64,000 nucleotides of DNA from assembly GCA_035299085.1 (NCBI GenBank), contig DATGXG010000013.1, positions 124,001 to 188,000 of the forward strand. The letters are read 5' to 3'. Every line of letters begins with the position of its first letter. Positions within the stretch are counted from its first letter, which is position 1. Source of the DNA: Bacteroidales bacterium (GTDB taxonomy: Bacteria; Bacteroidota; Bacteroidia; Bacteroidales; UBA10428). Of the stretch, positions 1 through 8,987 are shown one piece after another. The notes beneath the pieces were generated by a model, which saw only the letters and a program-made list of their open reading frames with translations, was not told the DNA's origin and ran no database searches. The position numbers and the translations under genes are program-made.

Positions 1-73
1 AATTTGCTAATGTGCTAATTTGAAATCAGAAATAAAAGAATGTGCTACTATGCCAATGTGGCTAATGTGTGGA
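1..73. repeat. Degenerate TGCTAATGTG-type simple repeat
   Basis: Short words such as aatttgctaatgtgctaattt and gccaatgtggctaatgtgt recur with small changes. No reading frame with protein-like sequence covers it. It looks like a decayed tandem repeat at the edge of the following inverted-repeat element. Its left limit lies outside the window. Confidence 0.5.
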
Positions 74-75
74 AT

Positions 76-313
76 CGGGGTCGGACCAAAATAAATATCT
101 ATATAACAATATATTAAATAAAAAAAACAGACGTTTTTTATGCTTAGAGGCCTGTTTTTAAGGGCAAAAATGAGCCTCTAAGAATAGGCGTTATTTTCAT
201 GTATTCCTTAGACCTATGTTTTTGGGGTCAAAAATGAGCCTCTAAGGGTTAAAAACAGGCAAAAAATCAAACTAAAATAAAGAAAAAGAAGCACTTGCTT
301 TGGTCCGACCCCG
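76..313. repeat. Inverted-repeat-bounded composite element (MITE/REP-like)
   Basis: A perfect 15-bp inverted repeat (cggggtcggaccaaa at 76-90, complement at 299-313) encloses about 208 bp of AT-rich DNA. Inside are two diverged tandem copies, roughly 129-182 and 187-246. They share the 17-mer aaaaatgagcctctaag at 166-182 and 230-246. The first copy folds into a hairpin with perfect 9-bp arms (143-151 and 174-182). There is no transposase gene, so the element would have to be moved by an enzyme encoded elsewhere, or be a structural repeat. Together with 1-73, 325-362 and 425-453 it fills the only gene-free stretch longer than 300 bases. Confidence 0.7.
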
Positions 314-324
314 TATACAATCAG

Positions 325-362
325 CCCTTCGACTTCGCTCAGGATGAACGCTCAGGGTGACA
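325..362. repeat. Dispersed CCTTCGACTTCGCTCAG/GGTGACA repeat, copy 1
   Basis: The stretch reads cccttcgacttcgctcagg followed by atgaacgctcagggtgaca. A related copy lies at 5738-5784 (cccttcgactccattcga and cgctcagggtgaca) and a degenerate one inside sucB near 50857-50900. This is a family of short interspersed repeats, here without its opposite palindromic arm. Confidence 0.6.
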
Positions 363-424
363 ACAGGAATTGCGATTGGGGATTATTTTTTAACTGGAGT
401 ATAGTCTTCGCATAAAATGATTAA

Positions 425-453
425 GGGACAGGCCCGTTTCCGGAACCTGTCCC
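425..453. terminator. Hairpin with GGGACAGG/CCTGTCCC arms
   Basis: Arms gggacagg (425-432) and cctgtccc (446-453) pair perfectly around a 13-nt loop. It sits about 40 bp beyond the stop codon of the minus-strand GH94 gene and could end that transcript. No U-tract follows on the minus strand, so it may simply be another dispersed palindrome. Confidence 0.35.
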
Positions 454-492
454 TACCATCAAACGTGATTCAAAAAAAGCTATCTTGAATGT

Positions 493-2925
493 CTATAATT
501 CGATTACAACCTGATGGGTTTTGCCATCATTGAATACCGGAGCAATATTTCCGGAGATTTTTTTACCATCCACAGTCATTTCATTTACACCGCAACTTTT
601 GCCATGGGGATTATGAATGCTGATTTCGTATGTGGCATTTCTGAATTTACGGGTAATTTTCAGTTCTTTCCAGGCTGCCGGAATGCACGGATCAATGCAG
701 AGGCCGTTAAAATCAGGCCTGATGCCAAGAATATGCTGACTGGCTGCAACAAACGTCCATGCCGCTGCACCGGTCAACCATGAATTCTTTGCTTCACCCG
801 GTTTGAACGCTTCTTTACCTGCAATCATCTGGGCAAATACATACGGTTCCGTTTTATGTAATTCGCTCTTGTCTTCGGTATGTGCCGGTGAAATGCGTGT
901 GAAATAATCATAAGCCCTGTCACCATTCCCGTTCATGGTTTCAGCAATAATCACCCAGGGATTGTTATGGCAGAATACACCTGCATTTTCTTTGTAACCC
1001 TGCGGATAGCTTGATATTTCACCGTATTCGATATGGTATTTGGTAAATGCCGGGTAGTTGAGCACAATTCCATGATCACAGGCAAGGTACTTGTTAACCG
1101 ATTCGAGTGTCTTTGCTGCTCTTCCGTCTTCGAGTCCTATTCCGGCCATAATACAAAAGCCCTGCGGTTCGATGAATATCTTTGATTCTTCACAGCTATT
1201 GCTGCCGACCTTATTTCCAAAGTAATCATATGCCCTGAGGAACCACTCTCCATCCCAACCATGCTTATTAACAGCATCCGTCATTTCGGCAACGAGCTTG
1301 TCAGCACGGCCTGATTCGGGGTTGTTACCGATCAGTTTACAGATATCGGAATACTCCTTACCATACTTCACGAACATACCGCCGATGAAAACGGACTCGG
1401 CCACTCCGCCGCTTTTGTTTTCGGTAACCTGGAATGATTCGTCGGGGTTGTTTGAAAAACAGTTCAGGTTCAGGCAGTCATTCCAGTCGGCACGTCCGAT
1501 AAGCGGAAGCTTATGGGGTCCCAGGTTATTCACTACATGGTCAAACGAACGCTTGAGGTGTTCAAACAGGCTTGCTTTGTTGTTTTCATTATTATCAAAC
1601 GGAACCTGCTCATCAAGAATAGCCGTGTCACCGGTTTCCCTGATATAAGCAGCAACGGCTGCAATAAGCCAAAGCGGGTCATCATTGAAGTTTCCTCCGA
1701 TATCGCTGTTGCCGCGTTTTGTGAGAGGCTGATACTGATGGTAAGCTCCACCGTCTTCAAACTGCGTGGATGCTATATCAATTATTCGCTGCTTGGCCAG
1801 GTGAGGCATCAGATGCACAAAACCCAGCAAATCCTGGTTCGAATCGCGGAATCCCATACCACGACCAATACCTGATTCAAAGTATGAAGCACTTCTTGAG
1901 AAAAAGTAGGTAATGACGCACTGGTACTGGTTCCAGATATTGACAACCCGGTCAAACTTCTCGTCGGGAGTTTTAGCCTGGTAGGTGTCAAGCAGCACGT
2001 TCCATTTATCAGTTACTTTTTTAAGTGAAGCAAAAGCCTTTTCGGGTTTGTCAAACTGTGCAATAATTTCTTTCGCCGGCTTTTTATTGATCACCTGGTT
2101 TGTAATGAACTTATCCTTATCAGCCAATTCAACATAACCAAGTACAAATACGAGTTGTTTTTCTTCTCCCGGCTTCAGGTCAATCTCAATAAAATGTGAG
2201 GCTATGGGACTCCATCCGTGTGCTTCGGTATTGTAGGCTGTCTGATTCATTACCGCATCAGGAGCCTCAAGACCATTGTAAAGGCCAAGGAATTTTTCCC
2301 TGTCGGTGTCAAAGCCTTTCAATTCCCTGTTTACATGATAAAATGCATAATGATTTCTGCGCTCCCTGAATTCGGTCTTATGATACAGGGTGCTGCCTTC
2401 GATTTCTACCTGGCCTGTCGAAAAATTCCTCTGAAAATTAGTCGTATCTTCCTGCGCATTCCAAAGACACCATTCCACAAATGAATGGATCTTAAGATTT
2501 TTAGTTTTGTCAGAAAGGTTCTTTAATTCGAGAATCTGAATTTCAGCATTTACCTCATCCGGCACAAATGAGGTTACCTGTGCCCTCACCTGGTTCTTTT
2601 CGCCCGTGAACTTTGAATACCCGAGTCCATGACGGCATTCATATTTGTCAAGGTCTGTCTTAGCCGGCTTCCAGGAAGGTGACCAGACTGTTTTTTCATC
2701 ACGGATATAAAAATACTTACCGTTTGAATCAAGGGGTATATTATTATACCTGTACCGTGTCAACCGGCGGAGGCGTGCATCCCTGTAGAAGCTGTAACCT
2801 CCCATTGTATTTGAAATGATTGAAAAGAAATCTCCGTTACCAAGGTAATTAATCCATGGATAAGGTGTCTGTGGTGTTGTAATTACATACTCCCTGTGCT
2901 GATCATCAAAATATCCGAATTTCAT
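493..2925 (-). CDS. GH94 cellobiose phosphorylase
   Basis: Cytoplasmic enzyme expected to split cellobiose with inorganic phosphate into alpha-D-glucose 1-phosphate and glucose. The 810-residue protein has the usual GH94 length and no signal peptide. The N-terminus ([41 protein letters not shown], residues 6-62) is the beta-sandwich start typical of true cellobiose phosphorylases. GFRDSNQD (358-365) is the sugar-binding segment and [11 protein letters not shown] (477-487) carries the catalytic Asp of the DWND motif. Cellobiose fits better than chitobiose or cellodextrin because the N-terminal and DWND segments resemble the bacterial CBP type, but this is recognition by eye. It is the last gene of a minus-strand operon, 21 bp after the symporter gene. 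Confidence 0.9.
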   Translation of the reverse strand: MKFGYFDDQHREYVITTPQTPYPWINYLGNGDFFSIISNTMGGYSFYRDARLRRLTRYRYNNIPLDSNGKYFYIRDEKTVWSPSWKPAKTDLDKYECRHGLGYSKFTGEKNQVRAQVTSFVPDEVNAEIQILELKNLSDKTKNLKIHSFVEWCLWNAQEDTTNFQRNFSTGQVEIEGSTLYHKTEFRERRNHYAFYHVNRELKGFDTDREKFLGLYNGLEAPDAVMNQTAYNTEAHGWSPIASHFIEIDLKPGEEKQLVFVLGYVELADKDKFITNQVINKKPAKEIIAQFDKPEKAFASLKKVTDKWNVLLDTYQAKTPDEKFDRVVNIWNQYQCVITYFFSRSASYFESGIGRGMGFRDSNQDLLGFVHLMPHLAKQRIIDIASTQFEDGGAYHQYQPLTKRGNSDIGGNFNDDPLWLIAAVAAYIRETGDTAILDEQVPFDNNENNKASLFEHLKRSFDHVVNNLGPHKLPLIGRADWNDCLNLNCFSNNPDESFQVTENKSGGVAESVFIGGMFVKYGKEYSDICKLIGNNPESGRADKLVAEMTDAVNKHGWDGEWFLRAYDYFGNKVGSNSCEESKIFIEPQGFCIMAGIGLEDGRAAKTLESVNKYLACDHGIVLNYPAFTKYHIEYGEISSYPQGYKENAGVFCHNNPWVIIAETMNGNGDRAYDYFTRISPAHTEDKSELHKTEPYVFAQMIAGKEAFKPGEAKNSWLTGAAAWTFVAASQHILGIRPDFNGLCIDPCIPAAWKELKITRKFRNATYEISIHNPHGKSCGVNEMTVDGKKISGNIAPVFNDGKTHQVVIEL

Positions 2926-2946
2926 TTTCCTTACAATTTGAATTAA

Positions 2947-4821
2947 TTAATCTTTGAGTTTATTCCACCATGAGAACTTGAGAATTACCGAAGTAATAAC
3001 CACAATAACCAGGGCTCCGAAGAATCCTTTCCATTCGCGGATCACCAGGAATACAGGGAAAGCAACCAATGCAGACTGCCAGCAGATTCCGATCACCACA
3101 TTGAACATGTCGCGTTTGAAATCTTTATTGCCCTTGAAAGAAGGATCCTCCTGAACAACGAGTTTATGAATCGGTTTCCAGAATCCCCAGGGACGAACTG
3201 ATTTGTAAAATTTCTTAAGTACCTCAGTATCTTCAGGCTTTGAAAGAAGTGTTCCAAGAACACAACCGATTATCGAAACCAGGAAGATAATGGGAAAAGC
3301 ATTCATATTGAAGTTATTTGTAATCGGGAACTGGCTTAAACCCGAGTGACTGAAAGCCGGCATAACAAGCGCAGCACCCAATCCTGCCACCATACCCCAG
3401 AAATAACCGAATCCATTGAAACGCCACCAGTACCATTTCAGCACGTTGGAAGCAGTGTAGCCGCCCCATAAGGCAGCGGTGATCCAAAGCACTACGTTGT
3501 TAATTGAAGTGATCAGAAAACCAACACCAACACCTACAACTACAACAGCCATGGACGAAATATAACTCAGCTTTACATATTTCTTTTCACTGGCATGGGG
3601 ATTAATGTACCTTTTATAGATATCGTTTACAATATAAGCAGGTGCGGCATTGACAGTGGCTGCAAAATTGCTCATAAAGGCAGCAAGCAATCCGGCCATC
3701 AGAAAACCAAGGAGACCCACTGGCACATAGGTAGCGAGAACCTGTGGCAGGATACTCTCAAAGTCGGGACTTGTAAGTGATCCGGTATATAATTTGTCGA
3801 AATTAACAAGAGCCAGCACTGTTAGACCGGCAACCATGAAATACCTAGAAGGGTTAAGCACAACGCTTACAAGTGAACTCATTTTTGAAGCTTCACTGGG
3901 GCTTTTAGTCGACAGCACACGTTGCATATCATAGTTAGGAGCAGGTCCTGCAGCAGAAAGGAAAATTCCCTTGAAAAGCATCATCATAAAGAAAAGGCCG
4001 AACATTTCATAGCCATCCTTGGCAATCCAGTCGCTGAAAGCATTTAGCTTTGGTGAAGCCGCAGGTGATAAGTGACTCCAGTCGAGTCCCACATGCCATC
4101 CAAACCAAACGCTCTTCCAACCAGCAGGTATAACTGCATTCAGGGCATCAGGAGAAACATGGTTGATGGCTATGATTCCGATCGCGACAGCCGCAATGGT
4201 GAGAATTCCGTATTGGATAACCTCAGTGATAACCACGCTGAACATACCTCCTTTCACCACATAGAAGGTTGTAACCGCCATAAGTATGAGCGCATAGAGG
4301 TTTTCATTGATCTGTGGATGTTTGGCAATTGTTTCCAGATTGGTAACCAGTGGGGGTAAAAAGGCAGTCGTAAACTTTCCGATTCCTTTGAAACCATAGG
4401 ATAAAAAGCCGATAACACTTACAAGGGCAAAAATGACGACTACTATATGTGAAAGGGTGGCACCCGTACCGGTTCCGAAACGGGTTTTTATCCATTCGGC
4501 CCCTGTCATTACATTCGATCTTCGCAACCAGGCCGAGAGGTAGACCATAAGGAATATCTGGTTGAAAACAGGCCATACCCACGGAATCCAGATACTCTTT
4601 AAACCGTAGAGTGATAACCAGTAGACAAGGAGCATGGTTCCGGCGATATCAAACATACCGGAAGCATTCGAAACGCCGAGAAAATACCATGGCAGACTGT
4701 TACCACCCAGAAAATACGATTGCAGGTTCTTCGATGCACGCTTGGATACCCAGTATCCAATGATGATCGTGGCAATCAGGTACAGGATGATTATGCCGAG
4801 ATCAATGTAATGAAGCTTCAT
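2947..4821 (-). CDS. Sodium:solute symporter (SSS family), probable sugar uptake
   Basis: Inner-membrane Na+-coupled transporter of 624 residues with about 14 hydrophobic segments. The first spans roughly residues 7-25, and the family segment SKRASKNLQSYFLGGNSLPW follows at about 26-45. It is longer than a minimal SSS protein, with an extra cytoplasmic stretch near 540-580 before the last helices, as in SGLT-like bacterial members. It lies 30 bp after the Nudix regulator gene and 21 bp before the cellobiose phosphorylase gene, so the likely substrate is cellobiose or a related disaccharide. The substrate is inferred from position only. Confidence 0.85.
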   Translation of the reverse strand: MKLHYIDLGIIILYLIATIIIGYWVSKRASKNLQSYFLGGNSLPWYFLGVSNASGMFDIAGTMLLVYWLSLYGLKSIWIPWVWPVFNQIFLMVYLSAWLRRSNVMTGAEWIKTRFGTGTGATLSHIVVVIFALVSVIGFLSYGFKGIGKFTTAFLPPLVTNLETIAKHPQINENLYALILMAVTTFYVVKGGMFSVVITEVIQYGILTIAAVAIGIIAINHVSPDALNAVIPAGWKSVWFGWHVGLDWSHLSPAASPKLNAFSDWIAKDGYEMFGLFFMMMLFKGIFLSAAGPAPNYDMQRVLSTKSPSEASKMSSLVSVVLNPSRYFMVAGLTVLALVNFDKLYTGSLTSPDFESILPQVLATYVPVGLLGFLMAGLLAAFMSNFAATVNAAPAYIVNDIYKRYINPHASEKKYVKLSYISSMAVVVVGVGVGFLITSINNVVLWITAALWGGYTASNVLKWYWWRFNGFGYFWGMVAGLGAALVMPAFSHSGLSQFPITNNFNMNAFPIIFLVSIIGCVLGTLLSKPEDTEVLKKFYKSVRPWGFWKPIHKLVVQEDPSFKGNKDFKRDMFNVVIGICWQSALVAFPVFLVIREWKGFFGALVIVVITSVILKFSWWNKLKD

Positions 4822-4851
4822 AGTAGTTATTTTAAGTAGTTAGGGATCTTT

Positions 4852-5592
4852 TTAAACCAGAAAACTATATTTTTCTTTTCTTGTCCTTTCATATACATCA
4901 CGGCTGTAAATATAAAGCTGTGCCGGTTTATGCCTTACAGCTTTCTGCTTTTCATTCAGTGGTATGATGTATTTCATCTGCGATAATTTCTTTCTGAAGT
5001 TCCTGGGATCAAAACGAGTTCCCAGAATGGCTTCATAAAGCCGCTGAACCTGCGTAAGAGTGAATTTCTCCGATAACAGTTCGAACCCTATCGGCTCCTG
5101 TTTTAGCTTTTGCTGAAGCCTTTCAAGTGCTTTTTTCAGTATGATTTCATGGTCAAAACCAAGCTCTGGATGATTTCTGACAGGAAACCATTTCACATTG
5201 TATTCTTTGTGTTTTCCTATTGAAAAAGTAGTACTGTCAATTAGTGAAAAATAGCCGACCGTTATTACATGATCGGAAATATTAAGGCCCAGGCTATGTA
5301 TCCACATCTGGTCTTTCCTGCCTTTAAGACGGTCGGGATTGCCGAAAGCATAGAACTGCTCAAGATAGATGTCATGATAACCAATGAGGTTGCTCAGAAT
5401 TCTCACGGCAGCCACATCGGTATCCTCACCTTCCTGAACATGATTACCTGTTAATGTATAATCCGAAAATATGACCGAATTTGTCTTCTTATCAGTTAAT
5501 GTTCTTTCTACAAGAAGCACATTCAATTCTTCTGAATCGAAGCCAAAGATGACACAGTCAACGGAAAGATTAGGAATTATCGGCTTATTCAT
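4852..5592 (-). CDS. Nudix-fold transcriptional regulator (NrtR/AraR-type)
   Basis: Predicted DNA-binding repressor or activator with an N-terminal Nudix fold (about residues 8-145) and a C-terminal winged helix (about 165-240, FTLTQVQRLYEAILG then DPRNFRKKL). The Nudix box region (49-71) keeps the first Glu and the Arg but has ILSNLI where active hydrolases have the RE-x2-EE glutamates. The domain therefore probably senses a ligand and does not hydrolyse one. Nudix regulators of this build control NAD or sugar genes, and in Bacteroides one controls arabinose use. Here it heads an operon with a symporter and GH94, so a cello-oligosaccharide or sugar-phosphate ligand is the natural guess. A perfect palindrome touches its start codon. 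Confidence 0.85.
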   Translation of the reverse strand: MNKPIIPNLSVDCVIFGFDSEELNVLLVERTLTDKKTNSVIFSDYTLTGNHVQEGEDTDVAAVRILSNLIGYHDIYLEQFYAFGNPDRLKGRKDQMWIHSLGLNISDHVITVGYFSLIDSTTFSIGKHKEYNVKWFPVRNHPELGFDHEIILKKALERLQQKLKQEPIGFELLSEKFTLTQVQRLYEAILGTRFDPRNFRKKLSQMKYIIPLNEKQKAVRHKPAQLYIYSRDVYERTRKEKYSFLV

Positions 5593-5613
5593 TTATTGTA
5601 TTTTATACAATAA
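5593..5613. promoter_or_regulatory. Candidate operator: perfect 9-3-9 palindrome
   Basis: Arms ttattgtat (5593-5601) and atacaataa (5605-5613) are exact complements with a 3-nt spacer. The site directly abuts the ATG of the Nudix regulator (complement of 5590-5592). A 21-bp AT-rich palindrome of this size suits a dimeric winged-helix protein. At this position a bound protein would cover the ribosome-binding region and the start of transcription, so autoregulation of the whole sugar operon is likely. A TATATTCG box (complement of 5621-5628), one base off the Bacteroidetes -7 consensus, lies just upstream. Confidence 0.6.
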
Positions 5614-5680
5614 GTAGATACGAATATATGAAAAAAAATAACACATTGATCACCTCAGGTTAATAATTCTTATACTAAAA

Positions 5681-5783
5681 GTCATGCTGAACGTTTACCT
5701 TCTCGAAGGAAGTAGAAGCATACCAGGAACTAATTACCCTTCGACTCCATTCGACAAAGCTCACGGTAAACGCTCAGGGTGAC
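5681..5783. repeat. Palindromic repeat element, copy 2 of the CTTCGAC/GGTGAC family
   Basis: The outer arms 5681-5699 and 5765-5783 pair at 16 of 19 positions. A nested 6-bp pair (cgaagg 5704-5709, ccttcg 5738-5743) lies inside. The right half resembles the copy at 325-362. The element fills most of the 213-bp gap between the divergent Nudix and helicase genes and ends only 23 bp before the helicase ATG, so it lies in the helicase 5' leader. Confidence 0.65.
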
Positions 5784-5805
5784 AAAAAAATGGTTAATTT
5801 TCACC

Positions 5806-8800
5806 ATGAAATCTGACATGCCTTTGTTAAGGGTTATTCGCGCTTCTGCCGGTTCCGGTAAAACGTTTAATCTCACCCTGGAATATCTCAGGCTTTTGTT
5901 TGCCGAAAGCGATTCGTTTCTTCACATTCTCGCCGTTACGTTTACTAATAAGGCTACTGAAGAAATGAAAAGCCGTATTTTGTCAGAACTATTCCTGCTT
6001 TCATCCGGACAGCCATCGGGTCAGCTTGCCGGTCTTGCAGAAACCACAGGATTAAACGAAAAACAAATCCGCACAAAAGCCCTGGTTATTCTGAAAAAAA
6101 TCCTTCACCGGTATTCCGGATTTTCTGTGACAACTATTGATTCGTTTTTTCAGCGGATTATACGTGGATTTACCCGGGAGCTAGGCATACAGGAAGGGTA
6201 TTCGATTGAACTCGACACAGAAGTAGTTCTTGAAGAAGCTATTGACAGGCTTTTATTGCAGGCTGAAAATGACAAAGTGCTGCTTTCATGGCTTACCCAG
6301 TTTGCCGAGTACCTGATTGAAAAAGGAGAAAGCTGGAATATCAGGAACGGGATCTCCGATCTTGGCGGAGAAATATTCCGTGAAGAATTCAAAAGTTTAA
6401 ATGACACATCGCTCAAAACTTTCAGTGATAAGGAAGTTTTAACCCATTACCGTACTCATCTGCATTCGATCATTTCATCTGCTGAAAAGCATTTCAAAGA
6501 TTCCGGTGTAAAGGCAGAAAAGATAATTCAATCGTGTAATCTTACAGTTTCTGATTTTTGCAATAAAAACAGGGGGCCTGCAGGCTTCCTTTTAAAACTC
6601 AAAACTGCAGGATTCACAGAGCCAACAGCTACTGCCAGGGAGGCAGTTACCTGTGCCGATAAATGGCATACAGCCAGTTCACCAAACAAACATGCAATTC
6701 AAAAAGCCGCCGCTGAACTCATACCCATAATGCAGGAGGTGATTGACTACTATGACGAACAGGCAAGATATTATTTTACATCGAAGGTTATTCTGAAAAA
6801 CCTGTATACACTGGGGATCCTTATCGATCTTTCAAACCTGGCCGATACCTGGTGCGCTGAAAACAACACGTTTCTGTTACCGGAAGCCCCGGTTTTTCTG
6901 AACCGTATCATTGACGGCAATGATACACCTTTTATATATGAAAAAGCCGGATGCTGGTATCATCACTTCATGATCGATGAATTCCAGGATACATCCGAAA
7001 TGCAATGGCTCAACTTCAAACCTTTAATCAGCAACAGCCTTTCACAGAATTTTCAAAACCTGGCGGTTGGTGATTCCAAACAATCAATTTACAGGTGGAG
7101 AAACAGCAACTGGGACATCCTTCAGACACGCGTAAAAAGTGAGTTTTCAGATGATGTAATTGAAGAAATAACCTTAAAGGAGAACTGGAGATCGGGTAAA
7201 ACCATCATTGAATTCAACAATCACTTTTTCAGCGAGGCAGCCGGAATTCTGCAGAAATATTTTGAGCAGGAAATGGAAGGTTCAGGTTTTAACAGGAATC
7301 TAAGTTCAATCGACAGCTTGTATGACGGACTTCTTCAAAAACCTGGAAAGCCGGGTTCTCCGGGATATGTTCAGATTGACCACATAGAAGAAACCGGGGA
7401 AGATTCATATAACGACACTGTTAATCAGTTTACAGTAAACCTTATTCATGAATTAACCCGGAAAGGATACCACTACAGAGACATTGCCGTCCTTACACGA
7501 AAGAATTCCGAAGCAAGAGATCTTACCGATTATATATTAATGAATTCGGGAAATAACGGAGAACCGGCTATCCGTGTAATTTCAGATGAGGCATTGCAGC
7601 TAGGCAGCTCGGTAGTTGTAAATACGATTATTGCTGTATTCCATTACCTTTCTGATCCCACGGAAAAAACAAACCGTTATTACCTGGGATCTTTATTACA
7701 GAATTACACTGCGAGTGATGTTCAATCAGAACAATGGATAATTCCGGATGAAATTTCAACCCTTAAATGGCTGTCTGCAGAGGAATTATCGCATAAGGAA
7801 AGTGTCTATTCGCAGTCCCTTGTTGAATTGACAGAAAAGATAATAAAGACACTGGGACTTGAAAAGCATTCAGGCGAACGCGCCTACCTGATGGCATTCA
7901 GGGATATCATTATTGATTATTCATCGAAAAAAGGAAGCGACCTTGTCCGTTTTCTCGAATACTGGAATGAGAAAGGCTATAAAAATTCAGTCTCGGCTCC
8001 TTCAGAACAGGACGCAGTAAGGATCATGACCCTGCATAAAGCAAAAGGTCTTGAATTTGCGGTTACGATCATCCCATACTGTAACTGGGAACTGAACTCC
8101 TTTAATAAATCCTTTCTCTGGTGTCAGCCGGAAGTCGAACCGTTTAACCGGTTGCCACTCTTACCATTGAATTTTACAAAAGAGTTAAAAAACACCATTT
8201 TTGAGCAGGATTATTTTGAGGAAATCCATAACCAGCTAATTGATAACCTGAATTTGTTGTATGTGGCATTTACGCGCGCAAAGGAAGCACTATACATATG
8301 CTGTAAACCCTGTGAAACAGAGCAGATGAAGACCGTGTCTGACCTTGTGAGGAAAATTGCGGGAAACAAAAACTTTAAAACAGGTGAGCTTAAAGGGTAT
8401 GAATCGTCCGATAAACAGGAACGGTCAAAAGAAATCGATGATATACCCAAAGCCCCGGTTTCTGAAATACAGACGAGGATAAAAATTGCCTTCCAGGGTG
8501 ACCTGCTTATTGATCCCGAAGTGAAAAAACCATTCAGGCCGTTAAATGAAGGAAAGATCCTGCATGATATTTTTAAACAGATAAACATTCGTGAGGATAT
8601 AATCACCGCTGTAAACAAGCTCCATATGCAAGGTACAATTGCATCGGATGAGATTCAGAAATACATCCAGTTAATACAGCATGCCATGAATGACATCCAG
8701 GTTGCAGGTTGGTTCAGCGGCGACTGGCATATCATGAACGAAGCGGAGATTATCCTGCCTGAAGGAAAAACAAAGCGGCCTGACCGTGTGATGATTAAAA

Positions 8801-8964
8801 ATAATCAAACCCTGATCATTGATTATAAGTTTGGCATGAAAACCGATGCTGTTTATGAAACCCAGCTCAGGGAATATGCTTCATTATTGAAAAGTATGGG
8901 ATACAGCCATATAGAATCATACATCTGGTACGTTAAACTCGGTAAGATTATAACAGTTAATTGA
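5806..8964 (+). CDS. AddA-like UvrD-family helicase with PD-(D/E)XK nuclease domain
   Basis: Recombinational repair helicase-nuclease of 1052 residues. In order: Walker A ASAGSGKT (about 13-20), Walker B MIDEFQDTS (about 389-397), motif III VGDSKQSIYRWRNS, motif V MTLHKAKGLEF (about 741-751), motif VI LLYVAFTRAKEAL (about 816-828). A C-terminal nuclease domain has RPDR (about 991-994), IIDYK and QLREY. This is the AddA/RecB plan, which processes double-strand ends for RecA. A GTG at 5779 also opens the frame, but it lies inside the palindromic repeat, so the ATG at 5806 is preferred. No AddB-like partner is in the window. The next gene starts 23 bp downstream. Confidence 0.85.
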   Translation: MKSDMPLLRVIRASAGSGKTFNLTLEYLRLLFAESDSFLHILAVTFTNKATEEMKSRILSELFLLSSGQPSGQLAGLAETTGLNEKQIRTKALVILKKILHRYSGFSVTTIDSFFQRIIRGFTRELGIQEGYSIELDTEVVLEEAIDRLLLQAENDKVLLSWLTQFAEYLIEKGESWNIRNGISDLGGEIFREEFKSLNDTSLKTFSDKEVLTHYRTHLHSIISSAEKHFKDSGVKAEKIIQSCNLTVSDFCNKNRGPAGFLLKLKTAGFTEPTATAREAVTCADKWHTASSPNKHAIQKAAAELIPIMQEVIDYYDEQARYYFTSKVILKNLYTLGILIDLSNLADTWCAENNTFLLPEAPVFLNRIIDGNDTPFIYEKAGCWYHHFMIDEFQDTSEMQWLNFKPLISNSLSQNFQNLAVGDSKQSIYRWRNSNWDILQTRVKSEFSDDVIEEITLKENWRSGKTIIEFNNHFFSEAAGILQKYFEQEMEGSGFNRNLSSIDSLYDGLLQKPGKPGSPGYVQIDHIEETGEDSYNDTVNQFTVNLIHELTRKGYHYRDIAVLTRKNSEARDLTDYILMNSGNNGEPAIRVISDEALQLGSSVVVNTIIAVFHYLSDPTEKTNRYYLGSLLQNYTASDVQSEQWIIPDEISTLKWLSAEELSHKESVYSQSLVELTEKIIKTLGLEKHSGERAYLMAFRDIIIDYSSKKGSDLVRFLEYWNEKGYKNSVSAPSEQDAVRIMTLHKAKGLEFAVTIIPYCNWELNSFNKSFLWCQPEVEPFNRLPLLPLNFTKELKNTIFEQDYFEEIHNQLIDNLNLLYVAFTRAKEALYICCKPCETEQMKTVSDLVRKIAGNKNFKTGELKGYESSDKQERSKEIDDIPKAPVSEIQTRIKIAFQGDLLIDPEVKKPFRPLNEGKILHDIFKQINIREDIITAVNKLHMQGTIASDEIQKYIQLIQHAMNDIQVAGWFSGDWHIMNEAEIILPEGKTKRPDRVMIKNNQTLIIDYKFGMKTDAVYETQLREYASLLKSMGYSHIESYIWYVKLGKIITVN

Positions 8965-8987
8965 AATTTTGCGAATTTCGCAGCATT

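Noticed and set aside
76..313. Insertion sequence
   Set aside because: The inverted repeats enclose no transposase frame; it is better described as a non-autonomous or structural repeat.
493..5613. Polysaccharide utilisation locus (SusC/SusD type)
   Set aside because: No SusC- or SusD-like gene exists in the window; uptake is through a cytoplasmic-membrane symporter.
5779..5805. GTG start for the helicase gene
   Set aside because: It lies within a palindromic repeat and the added residues do not resemble the family N-terminus.
8211..8618. 135-residue minus-strand frame inside the AddA-like gene
   Set aside because: Shadow of the helicase reading frame without independent protein-like features.
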